DNA from: Gnetum montanum
Taxonomy: Eukaryota > Streptophyta > Gnetopsida > Gnetales > Gnetaceae
Direction: 5' to 3'
DNA: 61,691 nt
Assembly (NCBI GenBank): GCA_015680685.1
Contig: MNCI01000563.1
Location: 154,073 to 215,763 of the forward strand
In this document: in pieces, positions 30,821 through 42,539 of the stretch
Numbering within the stretch: position 1 is the stretch's first letter
Layout of the letters: every line of letters starts with the position of its first letter
Position numbers and translations under genes: made by a program
Notes under the pieces: generated by a model
Databases searched by the model: none
What the model was told of the DNA's origin: nothing
What the model saw: only the letters and a program-made list of their open reading frames with translations

Positions 30821-32949
30821 TGACTACATCAGCATCCAGCATCAGGAATTTCAAGTTTTGGGTTCAAAATACTTGGTTTTGACCAAGTATACTCTGGGCA
30901 CACCTTGGTGCACGCCCAGCGTGTAGCCCAGCGTGTAGCAAATTTTGAGCCCCAAAAATGAGTCAAAACATGATATAATTGAAGTTCTAGACCACCTATG
31001 ACCTTCTTGAGGGTCCCTAGTAGCTCTCAGCCACCTGAAAATCAAGTTTTGGGCCCCAAATGATGGGTTTTCATTCCTACATGCTGGCCTGCACGCCCAG
31101 CGTACTCCATCAAAAATGGCCCAAAACAGGCACCAAAGAGCAAAATTTTCACCTAAAATTGACAATTGGAGGTATGGAAACTATTGGGCATCATCACAAG
31201 CACCTGAAAAACAAGTTTTGGGCTCCAAATGACGGTTTTTCATGCCTGCATGCCCAGCGTACAGCCCAACGTGCAGCAACATTTGAGCGCCAAAAACTCA
31301 CCAAAACAAGCCAGAAATGAAGTTTTGGACTTCCTAAGACCTTACCCAAGGTCCCAGGTAGGTCTTAGGCTCTTAACAATCAAATTTTGGGCACCAAATG
31401 GGTCATTTCCTGCCTACACGTTGGCTCACACGCCCAGCGTATGACTTCAAAGACTACCCAAAACAAGCACTCCAGAGCAAGATTTTCACAAGGCATCGAC
31501 TCTTAGAGACATGGGCATCTAGTCCACATCATCAAAAGCTCTTAAAAATTCCATTTTGGGCATCAAAAGTATCATTTTTAGCCTCACACGCTGACCTATA
31601 CACCCAGCGTACAGCCAGCATGCACCTCAAAGATGAGCCCAAAACTCCATCGAAATGAAGTCAAAATCAGCTCCTGGACGACCTGGAGGACCACCAAGAC
31701 TTAGGGATCAGTGTACACACCCCAACATACTAGATATGGTTCCTAAATTGCAGTTTTCATGCTCACACGCTGGCCTATACGCCCAACATATACGCCCAAC
31801 GTGTGGCCAGAATGGTCAACTTCAGGCCTCCAAAAACCCTACCAAATCAAGGCCAAATGAGCCCAAATTTGACAGGCCACATCCTCAGGATATCAGGCAT
31901 CCATATCCATGGTCAAAACTAGCTTCAGAAATTAAAATATATGTCAAAATCTTTCACACTTGACCACCTACTGTCTAGCGTATGGAGAGTATACGCCCAG
32001 CGTATGAGGGTACAGAAACAAGCCAGATGCCCAAACTCACATGCTGGAAGCTCTATGGATATTTTAGGACACCTCAGAGCTTAGAATGACATGCTAAAGC
32101 TAGAAATAGGATGCCAAAGCTTAGATCTACAAGCTAGAACCATGAAATCTGTTGTACAACTACCATTCATGCATTTTTTGTGGGCATGAAAGTTCACACG
32201 CTGAGGGTCTGCATGCCCAGCATGTGAACTGGACAATTTTCACACTGTACACTTGCAAAATTTCATTCTTTCGCACTTGATCAATGCTCCACATGTCACC
32301 CGATCCAAAATTCCAGCATCCCATAGCTAATCACCCCATCTCAGATCTGAGTTTAACGCACAAAACTTGTACAAAAACCCAGATTTTTGACCAAATCAAG
32401 GTTCAAAAAAATTAAGAAATCTTGGAAAAAATTTGGGGCAATCCACACAAAGAACATCTAGAACACCCACCCTGTACGCTGGACTTCTACCCTGCACACT
32501 GTGCATACAGCCTTCACGCTGTGCCTATAGACTAAACTAGTCTACCATCATCCCTCCGCATCCACCAGGGCTCTTCGTCCACCTTGTGTCAAATCCACAA
32601 CTATGTTAAGATCGGTGCATTGTAATTTTCACTATGCAATAATATTACTACATTTTTGGCGAAGATTTGTTACAGTTTTTCATTCGTTCTTGTTCACCTC
32701 TTATTTACATTCCTATACGTTCGTGTTCTAGTTTACATTTATCACACTGTTTACATATAACCCAGCGTAGTGCACATTGGCATACGTTTGGGGAAATCCT
32801 TGTCTGATCCACGTGCGGACCACCCAAGGTACTCTACCTTCATCGATTCCAACTCGTCCTCAAGCGAAGGTAGGGTCTTTTGTGCCTTTCTATAGATCTC
32901 TCAGTGTCTGTTTCATTCCAGCCATGCACCGACGATTTCAGACAGTACA
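30821..32949 (+). repeat. 5' LTR of element D
   Basis: TGACTACATC to CAGACAGTACA, 2129 bp. Most of its first 1.3 kb consists of imperfect tandem units of about 170 bp. Open frames inside are by-products of that repetition. Confidence 0.88.
30880..32230. repeat. ~170-bp tandem units with CACGCTGG / CCAGCGTG palindromes
   Basis: The phrase TTTTGGGC-CCAAATG recurs at about 31045, 31215, 31385 and 31553 (steps of 167-171 bp). After each comes a palindromic core such as CACGCTGGCC...CACGCCCAGCGT, seen near 31078, 31240, 31418, 31588, 31766, 31980 and 32195. ACGCTGG and CCAGCGT can pair over a loop of about 9 bases. The same array is in the 3' LTR (about 37990-39360). Confidence 0.8.
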
Positions 32950-32954
32950 GAAAA

Positions 32955-32974
32955 TGACGCTAGAAGAAGGGCCC
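32955..32974 (+). promoter_or_regulatory. Primer binding site (element D)
   Basis: TGACGCTAGAAGAAGGGCCC, five bases after the 5' LTR; shares its core with the element C site. Confidence 0.6.
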
Positions 32975-33045
32975 AACTTGTTTTCTGTTTAATCGAAACG
33001 CTAATCACGTTACCTGTTCAAACGCTGCCCAAATCAAGTACTGAA

Positions 33046-33163
33046 ATCATGCTGCTACAATGCTCATGCTGCTACAGTGTTCACGCTACTACAGTGTTCA
33101 CGCTGCTACAGGGTTCACGTTGCTATAGTGTTTACGCTGCTACAGTGCTGCTACAGTGTTTTT
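33046..33163 (+). repeat. Leader minisatellite, ~18-bp unit
   Basis: Seven imperfect copies of TGCTGCTACAGTGTTCACGC-like units between the primer site and gag. Not seen in element C. Confidence 0.85.
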
Positions 33164-33258
33164 TCAACAAAAACACACAAAACACATCCGTTTCAAAGCT
33201 GAATTCACCGTAATTTGCACCTAACTTCAAGTCGGTCTAAGTACCAACTACCACCAAC

Positions 33259-35301
33259 ATGGATCACCTTGTCCAATGCATACAATACACACAACATAAC
33301 GATTCCGAGATGACTTCCTCTTACCTGAGATTACCATCCAAGTACGAGTACGAGTTTGTGGCCCTACCCGAACCCAATAGCCCTTGGGGCCTTGCCTCCT
33401 CACAAAAATCATAGGAGCACACACCCAAGGCATTTTCTTCACAATCTACACGCACTGGGGCCCAGCCCCAGATAATCCAAACACCTTGTATGTACAACAG
33501 GGCCCAACCCCAAGCAACACAAGTACCTTATGCTTACATTGGGGCCATGCCCCAACCTCCCCAACCTCAATCCAACATTTATGCAGGTGCCACATGTGCC
33601 ATGCCTGTTTCACAAGTTCCTTAGGCACCTTCTCATCATCCATCCGGGATGACGTTAAACTATCCATGGCCCAGTACAGCCTTAAACTACCAACACACAT
33701 CTAGTATGATATTAAACTACCAACAACCATCTGCCATGGCATTAAACTTGCAAAGACCACAACCGGTGATGCAACCCTTCACCACACAACCTACGCAAGT
33801 CCAGTCAACACAATCGGTTGGTGAATCCATGAGTTGGGAACAAGTGTCCCAACTCATCCAGACTTTGATAGAGGAAATCAACTAGCTTAAGGCTGCCTCC
33901 TCAGACACACCCAAGGTGGTGGACTTTTACCGTGATGATCCAATCTACCCTACGGTCCCACCCCTTACATTACCTACAGACTATTCATTGCCACATCTAA
34001 CAAAATACAATGGTCATAGTGACCCCAATGCACATATCATCACATTCCGCACAGAAACCATCACGTTGCACTCTTGGCCACATGCCATTCTACACCTCTT
34101 TCCCTTGTCGCTCATTGGCAAAGCTCTAGACTAGTACCATGCCCTACCCCGAGCTTCCATCGCATCCCTCAAGGACCTCATACACCAGTTTGTGATATGC
34201 TTCAAATACAACATCAGACCTGAGGTGACAATTGACAAGCTCCTCCATGTTAGAGAAGGACCCCTAGAGCCCATACTACCCTTCCTCTAGCGATGGAGTA
34301 CCAGAGCTAATGAAATGCATGAGCCGATCGCGAAGACACATCTCTTGGCAATCTTCAAGGGTGCAGTCAATGACTTCATCAAGTCCAAACTACTCTACCA
34401 GGCCCAAAGTCTCTTACCCAGGCCTTTGACCAAGCAAAGGGCATAGAAGAGGTAGCAAGAGCAAGCAATGACCCATCCTACTTGGCCTATAGGAGCCAAC
34501 ACAAAAAACAACAACATGCACAACAACAAATGTAACAACTGTGACAAACACGAATAGCACAAATAGCGCAGGATACACAAGCAACATCAAACGCAACAAT
34601 CACAACAATCACCATGCCGACACATGCAACCAACAGGCTCATGGCCTCGCCACCCCAAGCCGCCAGCTCTAGCTCTGGTGCCACCATACAAGCCGCTCCT
34701 AGACATGAGCGCACCCAACACAAACACATACCCTTGTGGGGAAACATTCCCAATTGCTAGAAGAGCTCCTTAACACTGGTTTGATCGAATGCAAACACGT
34801 GTCAGATGATGCCTACATACACAACCAGAAACATTGTGAATTGGCAAGTCATCCCACTACAACATACAACGCACGTGTTCCACAACATTTTGACTTAAGT
34901 GCATACTACCACTACCACCAAATGTCTGGACATGACACAGACACTTGTCAAACTTTGCAAAATGATTCGCAAAGAATGGCAAAGAAAGGATTACTCAATG
35001 TAGTGCAACCTGACAATCCCGCCCCCTCTACCTCCACAAGCAAGGGGCCTCCCTTTGTCATCAAAGTGCCACCTCATAAACCCACAGCACCCTTTGTGGT
35101 AAAGGTTCCACAACAACCATCCGCTAAAATGATAAACTGGCAAAAACCATCCATCGCGACATTAAACACACAAGTCGCTCCGACAACACCCACACCAAGC
35201 CCAAGTTCCAGCAACTTGGCCACATACAAACAGTGGCAACCCAAGTCACCAACACCTAAACCACAAACTAGTCCTAGCTCTACCCCTAGGACCACTAAAT
35301 A
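33259..35301 (+). pseudogene. Gag, degenerate (element D)
   Basis: The start ATG at 33259 opens a frame (MDHLVQCIQYTQHNDSEM) that continues in phase through 34134, with stops at a few points, into QLIQTLIEEIN, LTKYNGHSDPNAHIITFRTE and LSLIGKALD, the capsid block. EPIAKTHLLAIFKGAVNDFI follows. A +1 shift near 34400 leads to DQAKGIEEVARASNDPSYLA and then to the tail frame, with a zinc-knuckle-like YHYHQMSGHDTDTCQTL near 34908-34960. The N-terminal part has four copies of an LNYQ-type repeat. The C-terminal 60 residues are P/S/T-rich. Same family as element C. Confidence 0.8.
33648..33750 (+). repeat. ~30-bp repeat, coding copy (element D gag)
   Basis: GATGACGTTAAACTA, GCCTTAAACTACC, ATGATATTAAACTACCA and CATGGCATTAAACTTGCA are about 25-33 bases apart and translate as MTLNY, TALNY, MILNY and MALNL. 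Two further copies are at about 35128 and 35157. Confidence 0.8.
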
Positions 35302-35302
35302 A

Positions 35303-36060
35303 CAACCCTTGCACATTGCCCCTCCACAAGAGCTCTACATCACAACTCACGCAATAGAAGAAGCTCCCACCACGACAAATATAAACGACAACCTCACAGA
35401 CGTACTATCCCATGCACACAATGCATTAAAACATAAGAATGTAATGCCTACCTTGCTCAACCTCGTCTTAACATCACCAGAGCATCGTCAAGCACTAGCA
35501 CACATGCTCGACTCCATCCCTGCTACAGAAAACATGCCTCCAACTGAAGACGCCATTCGCATAGCCATTACATCCCCTATACCACAAGATACAAACACAA
35601 CGACTCTAACCTTCTACAACAATGATGTCAAGATCGACCCCAAACGAGGGGAGGTCACGCATGCACCATTGAACACTAGTGTAAATATCAAAAAATACAC
35701 AGTACGTAGGATACACATTGATGATGGCACGGTAGAAAACATTATTGCGCACTCTATTGTCGAATAATTAGGCCTAACGCAAAACATTCAACCGATCAAA
35801 ATCGAGTCTCTAAACTCCTTCGATGGAGCATCTGTAGCCATTAAAGGCACAATCCACATCGCCTTCACAATAGGAGACCAGCACCCCACGTTTGCAAAAT
35901 TTACAGTCGTCGACAAGATGCCAGACTACAACATGATCCTAGGACACTCCTGGCTAGCTAGGTCATGCGCAGTGTCATCTCCCATCCACCAAGAACTCCA
36001 CCTCCTCCACGAAGGGAGGGAGATCATCCTATGTGGTGACAATGCCCCATCCACCCAATA
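35303..36060 (+). pseudogene. Aspartic protease, nearly intact frame (element D)
   Basis: In the same frame as the gag tail after one TAA. The active-site region reads VRRIHIDDGTVENIIAHSIV (35702-35761), a variant of the IDGGS-LN block of plant gypsy elements. It is followed after a stop (35765) by GTIHIAFTIGDQHPTFAKFT, DYNMILGHSWLARSCAV and HQELHLL, the flap and ILG motifs. Only one stop interrupts the protease domain itself. It ends at 36060 with no RT behind it. Confidence 0.75.
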
Positions 36061-36079
36061 GCCCTTCACAACCACTGTC

Positions 36080-36625
36080 TGAAATGACGTTAAACTATAT
36101 TCTATTTGAAATGATGATAAACTAATAATGGCCCAAAAAGGCCTTAAACTAGCTTACGGCTCGGAACAGCCTAAAAATATCACTTTTTGCATTGCTTTTC
36201 TTTCATTCATACATTCTGACTCTATGTACGACAAGTGTCGTTTGATGTTGTTTTCTTCCTAGTTGATTTTTTGCAGGGTCTTGCAGGCACGTAGCATGAC
36301 CATGCATGCAACACCACACTTTACACAAGCAAGGTAAGCATTAGTCCACTATGACTATAAACTAGCACAGAATAGTCCTGGCATCATGACTTAAAACTAA
36401 TACCACATAGTTCTATCTGATATGACACTAAACTACTACATCCATCCACCATGACATGAAACTAGCATCCAAAGTCCATTAAGACTATAAACTAGTTTGC
36501 CTCTTCACAGTCTGCCATGACTATAAACTAGCAATGCATCGTCCGCTATGACGATAAACTGGCAATGTCCAATGGGTTATGATGTACAACTAACCCATGA
36601 TAGTCTGCTAAGACTATAAACTAGC
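36080..36625 (+). repeat. ~30-bp repeat array, non-coding copy (element D)
   Basis: About a dozen copies of ATGACTATAAACTAGCA-like units at steps of 29-36 bp (for example near 36353, 36386, 36422, 36452, 36481, 36517, 36548, 36578, 36609). The unit matches the repeat in gag (33648-33750). Confidence 0.85.
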
Positions 36626-36630
36626 AAGAT

Positions 36631-37928
36631 CATCTCTGGCACATTCATCTGATGTTGTAATTCATGACATTTCTTCATCAACTCCTGCCGCATCATTTAT
36701 CACATCAGCTCTGACAATACTATTTTTGCTTATTTTTTTTGCCTTAAGTTACACCTGGTGCCTCCATTTGCATCGGTCACATTCGTGTCTAAAGTGTTTG
36801 CTAAATCATTCACTTGTGGTTTTCTTGTCTTATTGGAGTTGTGTTTACAGGATGACACCCAGTGGTGTTTGTACACAGATACACTTCATCACGATGACAA
36901 GGTGCCACATTGTTTCTGATGCACGCAACCAGGTTAATCCATCTGTTCAAAAGTACATTCCCAGTTCCTGATACACTCTCCATTTCCCAAACACTCTCGT
37001 TCCTTTTACTATCCGGTTCCAGTTCCCAAATACACCCAGTACACCCCAAAACTTTGAGCACACAGTTTCACGCTGCGACACTCTCAAGCAGTCGCAACAC
37101 ACAACACGACACATGAGCATGAGTGTAAAATTGAAAGAAAGCTCTTTCCAAAACAAAAAAATGAATGAAAAAGAAAAAAAAAAGAAAAAGAAAAATAAAA
37201 TAAATAAAAAGAGAAAAATGAACCACAAGACCCTTGGCACTTCCCATACAAGCCCTAGGTGGGAAGGCAATTGTCTTGGAAAGAAATACTCGTGTCTCAA
37301 ACCATCATGTTTCACCTCATTGCATGGTTTTGGCTATCGGACAATGGGTTCCCTTAGACACATAACAAGGGTCTTGTTTCTCCAAAGAATGCACACTATG
37401 TCATCGCGTGGCTTTGGTTGCGACAACAAGTTCTCTTGAACCTGATACAAGAGTCTTGTTCCTCCAAAGGACGCGCACATCTCATGCATTGGTTCTGGGT
37501 ATGCTAAATACTAGCTACTAATAAGAACCAACATGGCCCGTTTACATTCATAAACATTCCTCTCCCACACTAGCACAATCCCTTAATCAATTCTCAATCT
37601 CACAACTGACAACATTTGAAAACTTCATTTCCCAATCCTAGGTACTTCTGAACACAGTGCAAGGACATCTCGCCAAGTGTCAAAGGACAATGTCACTAAG
37701 TTGCTTGTGGTGTTTTGTACTTCTTTATTGACGCTTCTTGGGTCTATTCCTCCAAGCTTCAACAAAGAGGGGCCAATGAAACACCACAAAAAAAATTGAA
37801 CCTAGCACTTTCAAACAAGAATCAAGCTAAGTCATAATGCTTCCCAGCATGACCGAAACTTGCGAACTTCACAAACAACATCAAACGGAGTCGAATAAAG
37901 TAACTAAGAGTTCCCTGAGACCCACAGG
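36631..37928 (+). other. Element D 3' spacer, no gene
   Basis: In place of RT-integrase there is non-coding DNA. It holds an A-rich purine run at 37140-37215 and a pair of similar phrases (CAAGGGTCTTGTTTCTCCAA near 37365 and CAAGAGTCTTGTTCCTCCAA near 37447). A clear PPT next to the 3' LTR is not seen. Confidence 0.55.
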
Positions 37929-40082
37929 TGACTACATCAGCATTTGGCATCAAGAATTTCAAGTTTTGGGTTCAAAATACTTGGTTTTCGCCAAGTATAC
38001 TCTGGGCACACCTTGGTGCACGCCCAGCATGCAGCTCAGCGTGCAGCAAATTTTGAGCCCCAAAAATGAGCCAAAACATGCCAAAATTGAAGGTCTAGAC
38101 CACCTATGACCTTCTCGAGGGTCCCCAATAGCTCTCATCCACCCAAAAATCAAGTTTTGGGCCCCAAATGATGGGTTTTCATTCCTGCACGCCCAGCATA
38201 CAGCCTAGCATACTCCATCAAAAAAGGCCCAAAACAGGCACCAGAGAGCAACATTTTCACCTGAAATTGACTCTTGCAGGTAGGGAAACTATTTGGCATC
38301 ATCATAAGCACTTGAAAAACAAGTTTTGAGCTCCAAATGATGGTTTTTCATGCCTGCATGTTGGCCTACACGCCGAGCGTACAACCCAGCGTGCAGCAAC
38401 TTTTGAGCACCAAAAACTCACTAAAACAAGCCAGAAATGAAGGTCTGGACTCCCCAAGACCTTCCCCAAGGTCCCAAGTAGGTATCAGGCTCTTAATAAT
38501 CAAATTTTTGACACCAAATAGGTCATTTCCTGCCTACACGCTGGCTCACACGCCCAACGTGTACGCCCAGCGTATGACTTCAAAGACTACCCGAAACAAG
38601 CGTTCCAGAGCAAGATTTTCACAAGGCATCAACTCTCAGAGACATGGGCATCTAGTCCACATCATCAAAAACTTCAAAAAATTCCATTTTGGGCATCAAA
38701 AGTATCAGTTTTGGCCTCACATGCTGACCTATACACCCAACGTATACGCCCAGTGTACAGCCAACATGCACCTCAGAGATGAGCCCAAAACTCCATCGAA
38801 ACAAAGTCAAAATCAGCTCCCGGTTGACCTAGAGGACCACCAAGACTCAAGGATCAGTGTACACACCCCAAAATACTATACATGGTTCCTAAACTACATT
38901 TTTCATGCTCACACGCTAGCCTATATGCACAGCGTGTGGCCAGAATGCTCAACTTCAGGCCTCCCAAAACCCTACCAAATCAAGGCCAAATGAGCCCAAA
39001 TTCGATAGGAAGCATCCTCAAGACATTAGGCATCCAGATCCATGGTCAAAAATGGCTTCAAAAATCAAAACATAGGTCAAAATATTTCACTCTTAACCAC
39101 CTACTATCTAGCGTATGGAGCATATACACCCAACGTATGAGGGTACAGAAACATGCCAGACGCCCAAACTCACACGCTGGAAGCTCTATGGAAATTCTAG
39201 GACACCCCAAAGCTTAGAATGACATTATGAAGCTAGAAATAGGATGCCAGAGCTCAGATCTATAGGCTAGAACCATGAAATCTATTGTACAACTACCATT
39301 CATGCATTTTTTGTGGGCATGAAAGTTCACACGCTGAGGGTCTGCATGCCCAGCGTGTGAACTGGACAATGTTCACACTATACACTTGCAAAATTTCATT
39401 CTTTCGCACTCGATCAATTCTCCACATGTCATCCAATCCAAAATTCCAGCATCCCACAGCTAATCACCCCATCTCAGATCTGAGTTTAACACACAAAACT
39501 TGTACAAAAACCCAGATTTTTGACCAAATCAAGGTTCAAAAAAATTAAGAAATCTTGGAAAAAATTTGGGGCAATCCACACAAAGAACATCTAGAACACC
39601 CACCCTGTACGTTGGACTTCTACCCTGCACACTATGCATACAGCCTTCATGCTGTGCCTATAGACTAAACTAGTCTACCATCATCCCTCCGCATCCACCA
39701 GGGCTCTTCGTCCACCTTGTGTCAAATCCACAACTACGTTAAGATTGGTGCATTGTAATTTTCACTATGCAATAATATTACTGCATTTTTGGCTGAGATT
39801 TGTTACAGTTTTTGGTCCGTTCTTGTTCACCTCTTATTTACATTCCTGTACGTTCACGTTTAGGTTTACATTTATCACACTGTTTACATATAACCCAGTG
39901 TAGTGCACATTGGCATACGTTTGGGGAAATCCTTGTCTAATCTGTGTGCGAACCATCCAAGGTACTCTACCTTCATCGATTCCAGCTCACCCTCAAGCAA
40001 AGGAAGGGTCTTCTGTGCTTGTCTATGGATCTCTCGGTGTCTGTTTCATTCCAACCGTGCACCAACAATTTTAGATAGTACA
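37929..40082 (+). repeat. 3' LTR of element D
   Basis: TGACTACATC to TAGATAGTACA, 2154 bp; aligns with 30821-32949 over its full length, including the palindromic tandem units. Confidence 0.88.
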
Positions 40083-40086
40083 ATGG

Positions 40087-41743
40087 CAAAAAATTAAGCT
40101 CTTTCCTCTTACACTCATTGGCCAAGCAAAAGTATGGTATAGGTATTTAAAACCAAAATCAATTCAACGTTGGCCAACAATGATGGAACTATTTAATGAA
40201 AGATATCAAACCTATGCAAGAGTGTCAACCCTGAGGAGACAAATCCAAGAATGGAAATAGGGACAACAGGAACCCTTGGACATGGCCTTAGAAAGATACT
40301 ACTCTTTGTTAAACAAATGCCCAGGCTATGGATTCTTCAAGGAAAGGCTAATGTATCACATCATGAATGGGCTCCGTAATGAAACAAGGGAGACCCTAGG
40401 GATGTATGCCTGAGGTCAACTATACGAGCTACAAACCCACCAATTCCAAGAGCTTATTAAGTGGGTAGCAAAAGAAGAAGGAGAAATGGCTAAATGGGAG
40501 AATGTTGAAAGCTCTCAATGGGACCAAGATCTCGAATTAGCAAAGGTCCATGATATGAAGAAGAGAAATCAACTTACCTCAAGGAGGTGGAATCATCTTT
40601 GCCAATATTACAATCACTAGATGAAATTAAGGTAAAAATTAATAAGATGATCAAATGGGTACATGAAAAATGCAGATAATATGCCAACACTATTAGAGGT
40701 AGAACCATGACAAATGAAGAAACAAGACAGAACAACACTAAACAATCAGAAAGAAGGGTTGAAGAGGATAAGGATAAGAACTCAATTGCTAATCATACAT
40801 ATTAATGTAACATTTTCCTATATGATCACCCCAAAGGTCAATGCCCAATATTGTCACATTTACATGAGCATTGGGGAGGAATGTTACATCCAGAGTTTGA
40901 CAAAAATACCATGTTCAATCACAGTGGCAAAAATCCCAGTCATGGGGGAGGCCACCCTCAAACTGGTCACAGCCTTCATACCATCTGAACCTAAGCACTT
41001 ATCATGTTCAGCATCCTGTTTCCCCAGCTGGGTCAACATCCTCTATCTCACCATGTCATTATCATTCTCCTAAATACTATCAACCCATGTCCTCTCCAAC
41101 AAGATCACTACCTCATGTGCCTTTCACTTCTTCTCACCCTCAATGTTCTCATCCTTCACCTCCTTCTACATCGCCACTAGTTGTGCTAGAAGGTTTTGCA
41201 TCATAGCATCAACCCACAAACGTTACTTGTGCTACTACTATCAACTATAATGGGAATCCTCCACAATGTCAAAAGCATCCTTTCTTTAGGCATGACCGTA
41301 GAAAGAGCCAGCGCAGTTCCAAAACCACTACAACCTCCAACTCAGCACAAGTTCAACACTATGGTGCATCTTTCTCCTTGAACACAATGCCTCCTGTTAC
41401 CTTATCAGGGCCACTAATCAATACTCCAACTACCATGCAGCCCAATGAATATCACCACATAGGGAGACATATAGATCCTTGCATACCATCTTACAATCAT
41501 GAGTGCCATGGTGAGCCACCTCCTTATCAATTAACCACATCTTACAACTTGCCCCACTATGTCAACTTTAATCAAATGTGTGAACCCCAATTTTGTTACA
41601 TTCCAAACATCACATCAAGAGATGCCCAATGGTTTAGATATGATCGGGTCCCAATATTTCCAAAATGCATGAATCCCAAACTTCCATTTATTAATTCTTA
41701 CCATGATCAAAAGTTTAGTTATGGGGGATATCCTCCATTCTAA
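40087..41743 (+). pseudogene. Gag fragment of an Athila-like element (G)
   Basis: Begins inside the capsid block: LFPLTLIGQAKVWYRYL, SIQRWPTMMELFNERYQTYA, EPLDMALERYYSLLNKCPG and NGLRNETRETLGMYA, matching E (AMGRYYALLHHCHGHG, NETRRTLGTYA). A nucleocapsid-like YDHPKGQCPILSHLHEH lies near 40816-40866. A P/Q/H-rich end (41378-41743) begins MNTMPPVTLSGPLINTP. The N-terminal ~300 residues are missing: the left edge is element D's LTR. There is no protease or pol. Confidence 0.78.
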
Positions 41744-42239
41744 TAAGTAGAATTAATAAATGTTTTTTCTTTTCTTTAATTTTACAATTTTTGTTTTCTA
41801 GTTTTTCATCTTTTAATTTGTTGTTTTATATTTTTATTGGTTGGTTCATCTTTTTATTTATTGTTTTATCCTTTTATCTTTTTATGGGTAATCTCATCTA
41901 TGAATAAAACACTCATGTGACTCGTTAGTTGAGGTGTTGTTCTATGCTATCTAGTCTTAGGTAACTAATTATTTGGATAGTGAGCTCACCACATCCACCC
42001 CACCATTCTATTAATAATAAGTTCTACTCTAGGTACGATGATATTCTAGTCATCATGAAAACTTAAAAGTAATTTTGAGCTCATTATGCCCAAAGGGAAA
42101 AATGATGGACTAAGAGGGAATGGCCAGGGTATGGCATCAAGGGGACTTGTGAATTCTCTTTGGTGACTTTTGTAATTGTTATCATGCATACTGGTCATAC
42201 TAAGATCCTTGTAGATCTAATAAAAAATTGGAGTAAGAG
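41744..42239. other. T-rich unassigned stretch
   Basis: Low-complexity TTTTATCTTTT-type sequence to about 41900, then unremarkable DNA. Confidence 0.4.
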
Positions 42240-42245
42240 TAATAA

Positions 42246-42539
42246 AGGCACTCCCTAAATAAACTCAACGCTATTCTGGAGCTTCCACTGGAATGACATG
42301 TACCCATGCCTGAAGGTTGGCAGCTTCTCCTGTTCACTATTGGAAAGAAAAAAGTGTCAAAGCAGCTAAAAAAAAGTGCTGCAGAGAAATTCCAAATCAC
42401 TCCTCCCTTGGAAAAAATTCCAAGTGATTGTATGCCTTGCTATCATGATGCTCTTATGGCTATTCATCCTTGGATGAAACAATGCAATGTCACTGATCGA
42501 TGGACTGGACTTGGTCTTGATTCTGGAGTGACGGGCTAA
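42246..42539 (+). CDS. Unrecognised coding-like ORF
   Basis: From a Met at 42306, 77 residues run to a stop at 42537-42539. The same frame is open back to 42246 except for one TGA at 42288, where Trp would fit. Composition is balanced and protein-like (MPEGWQLLLFTIGKKK, then PLEKIPSDCMPCYHDALMAI and RWTGLGLDSGVTG), with Trp, Cys and His scattered, unlike the repeat frames around it. I do not recognise a family. It may be an exon or pseudogene fragment of a host gene, or part of an unknown mobile element. No splice sites were proven. Confidence 0.35.

Larger units (their letters stand above)
30821..40082 (+). mobile_element. Element D: gag-protease-only Ty3/gypsy-derived LTR retrotransposon, 9.26 kb
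   Basis: Two long direct repeats (30821-32949 and 37929-40082), both starting TGACTACATC and ending in CA, flank an internal region with a primer site, gag and protease on the plus strand. There is no RT, RNase H or integrase between protease and the 3' LTR. This is a non-autonomous form that would need another element's polymerase and integrase. LTRs differ by roughly 8% by eye, so the insertion is old. The flanks share ATGG (30817-30820 and 40083-40086), a possible but imperfect target duplication. Confidence 0.88.

Noticed and set aside
31060-31963. A chain of overlapping plus-strand frames (71-104 residues)
   Set aside because: They arise from the ~170-bp tandem units of the element D LTR and recur in the 3' LTR (38337-39217).
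30880-32230. Regularly spaced palindromic repeats resembling a CRISPR array
   Set aside because: Units are ~170 bp, the intervening DNA is itself repeated, and the array lies within an LTR of a plant retroelement.
36947-37315. Phe/Leu-rich minus frame that looks like a membrane protein
   Set aside because: It is the reverse complement of the same A-rich run; hydrophobicity is a composition effect.
37113-37439. Lys-rich open frame
   Set aside because: Caused by an A-rich purine run in the spacer of element D; no domain.
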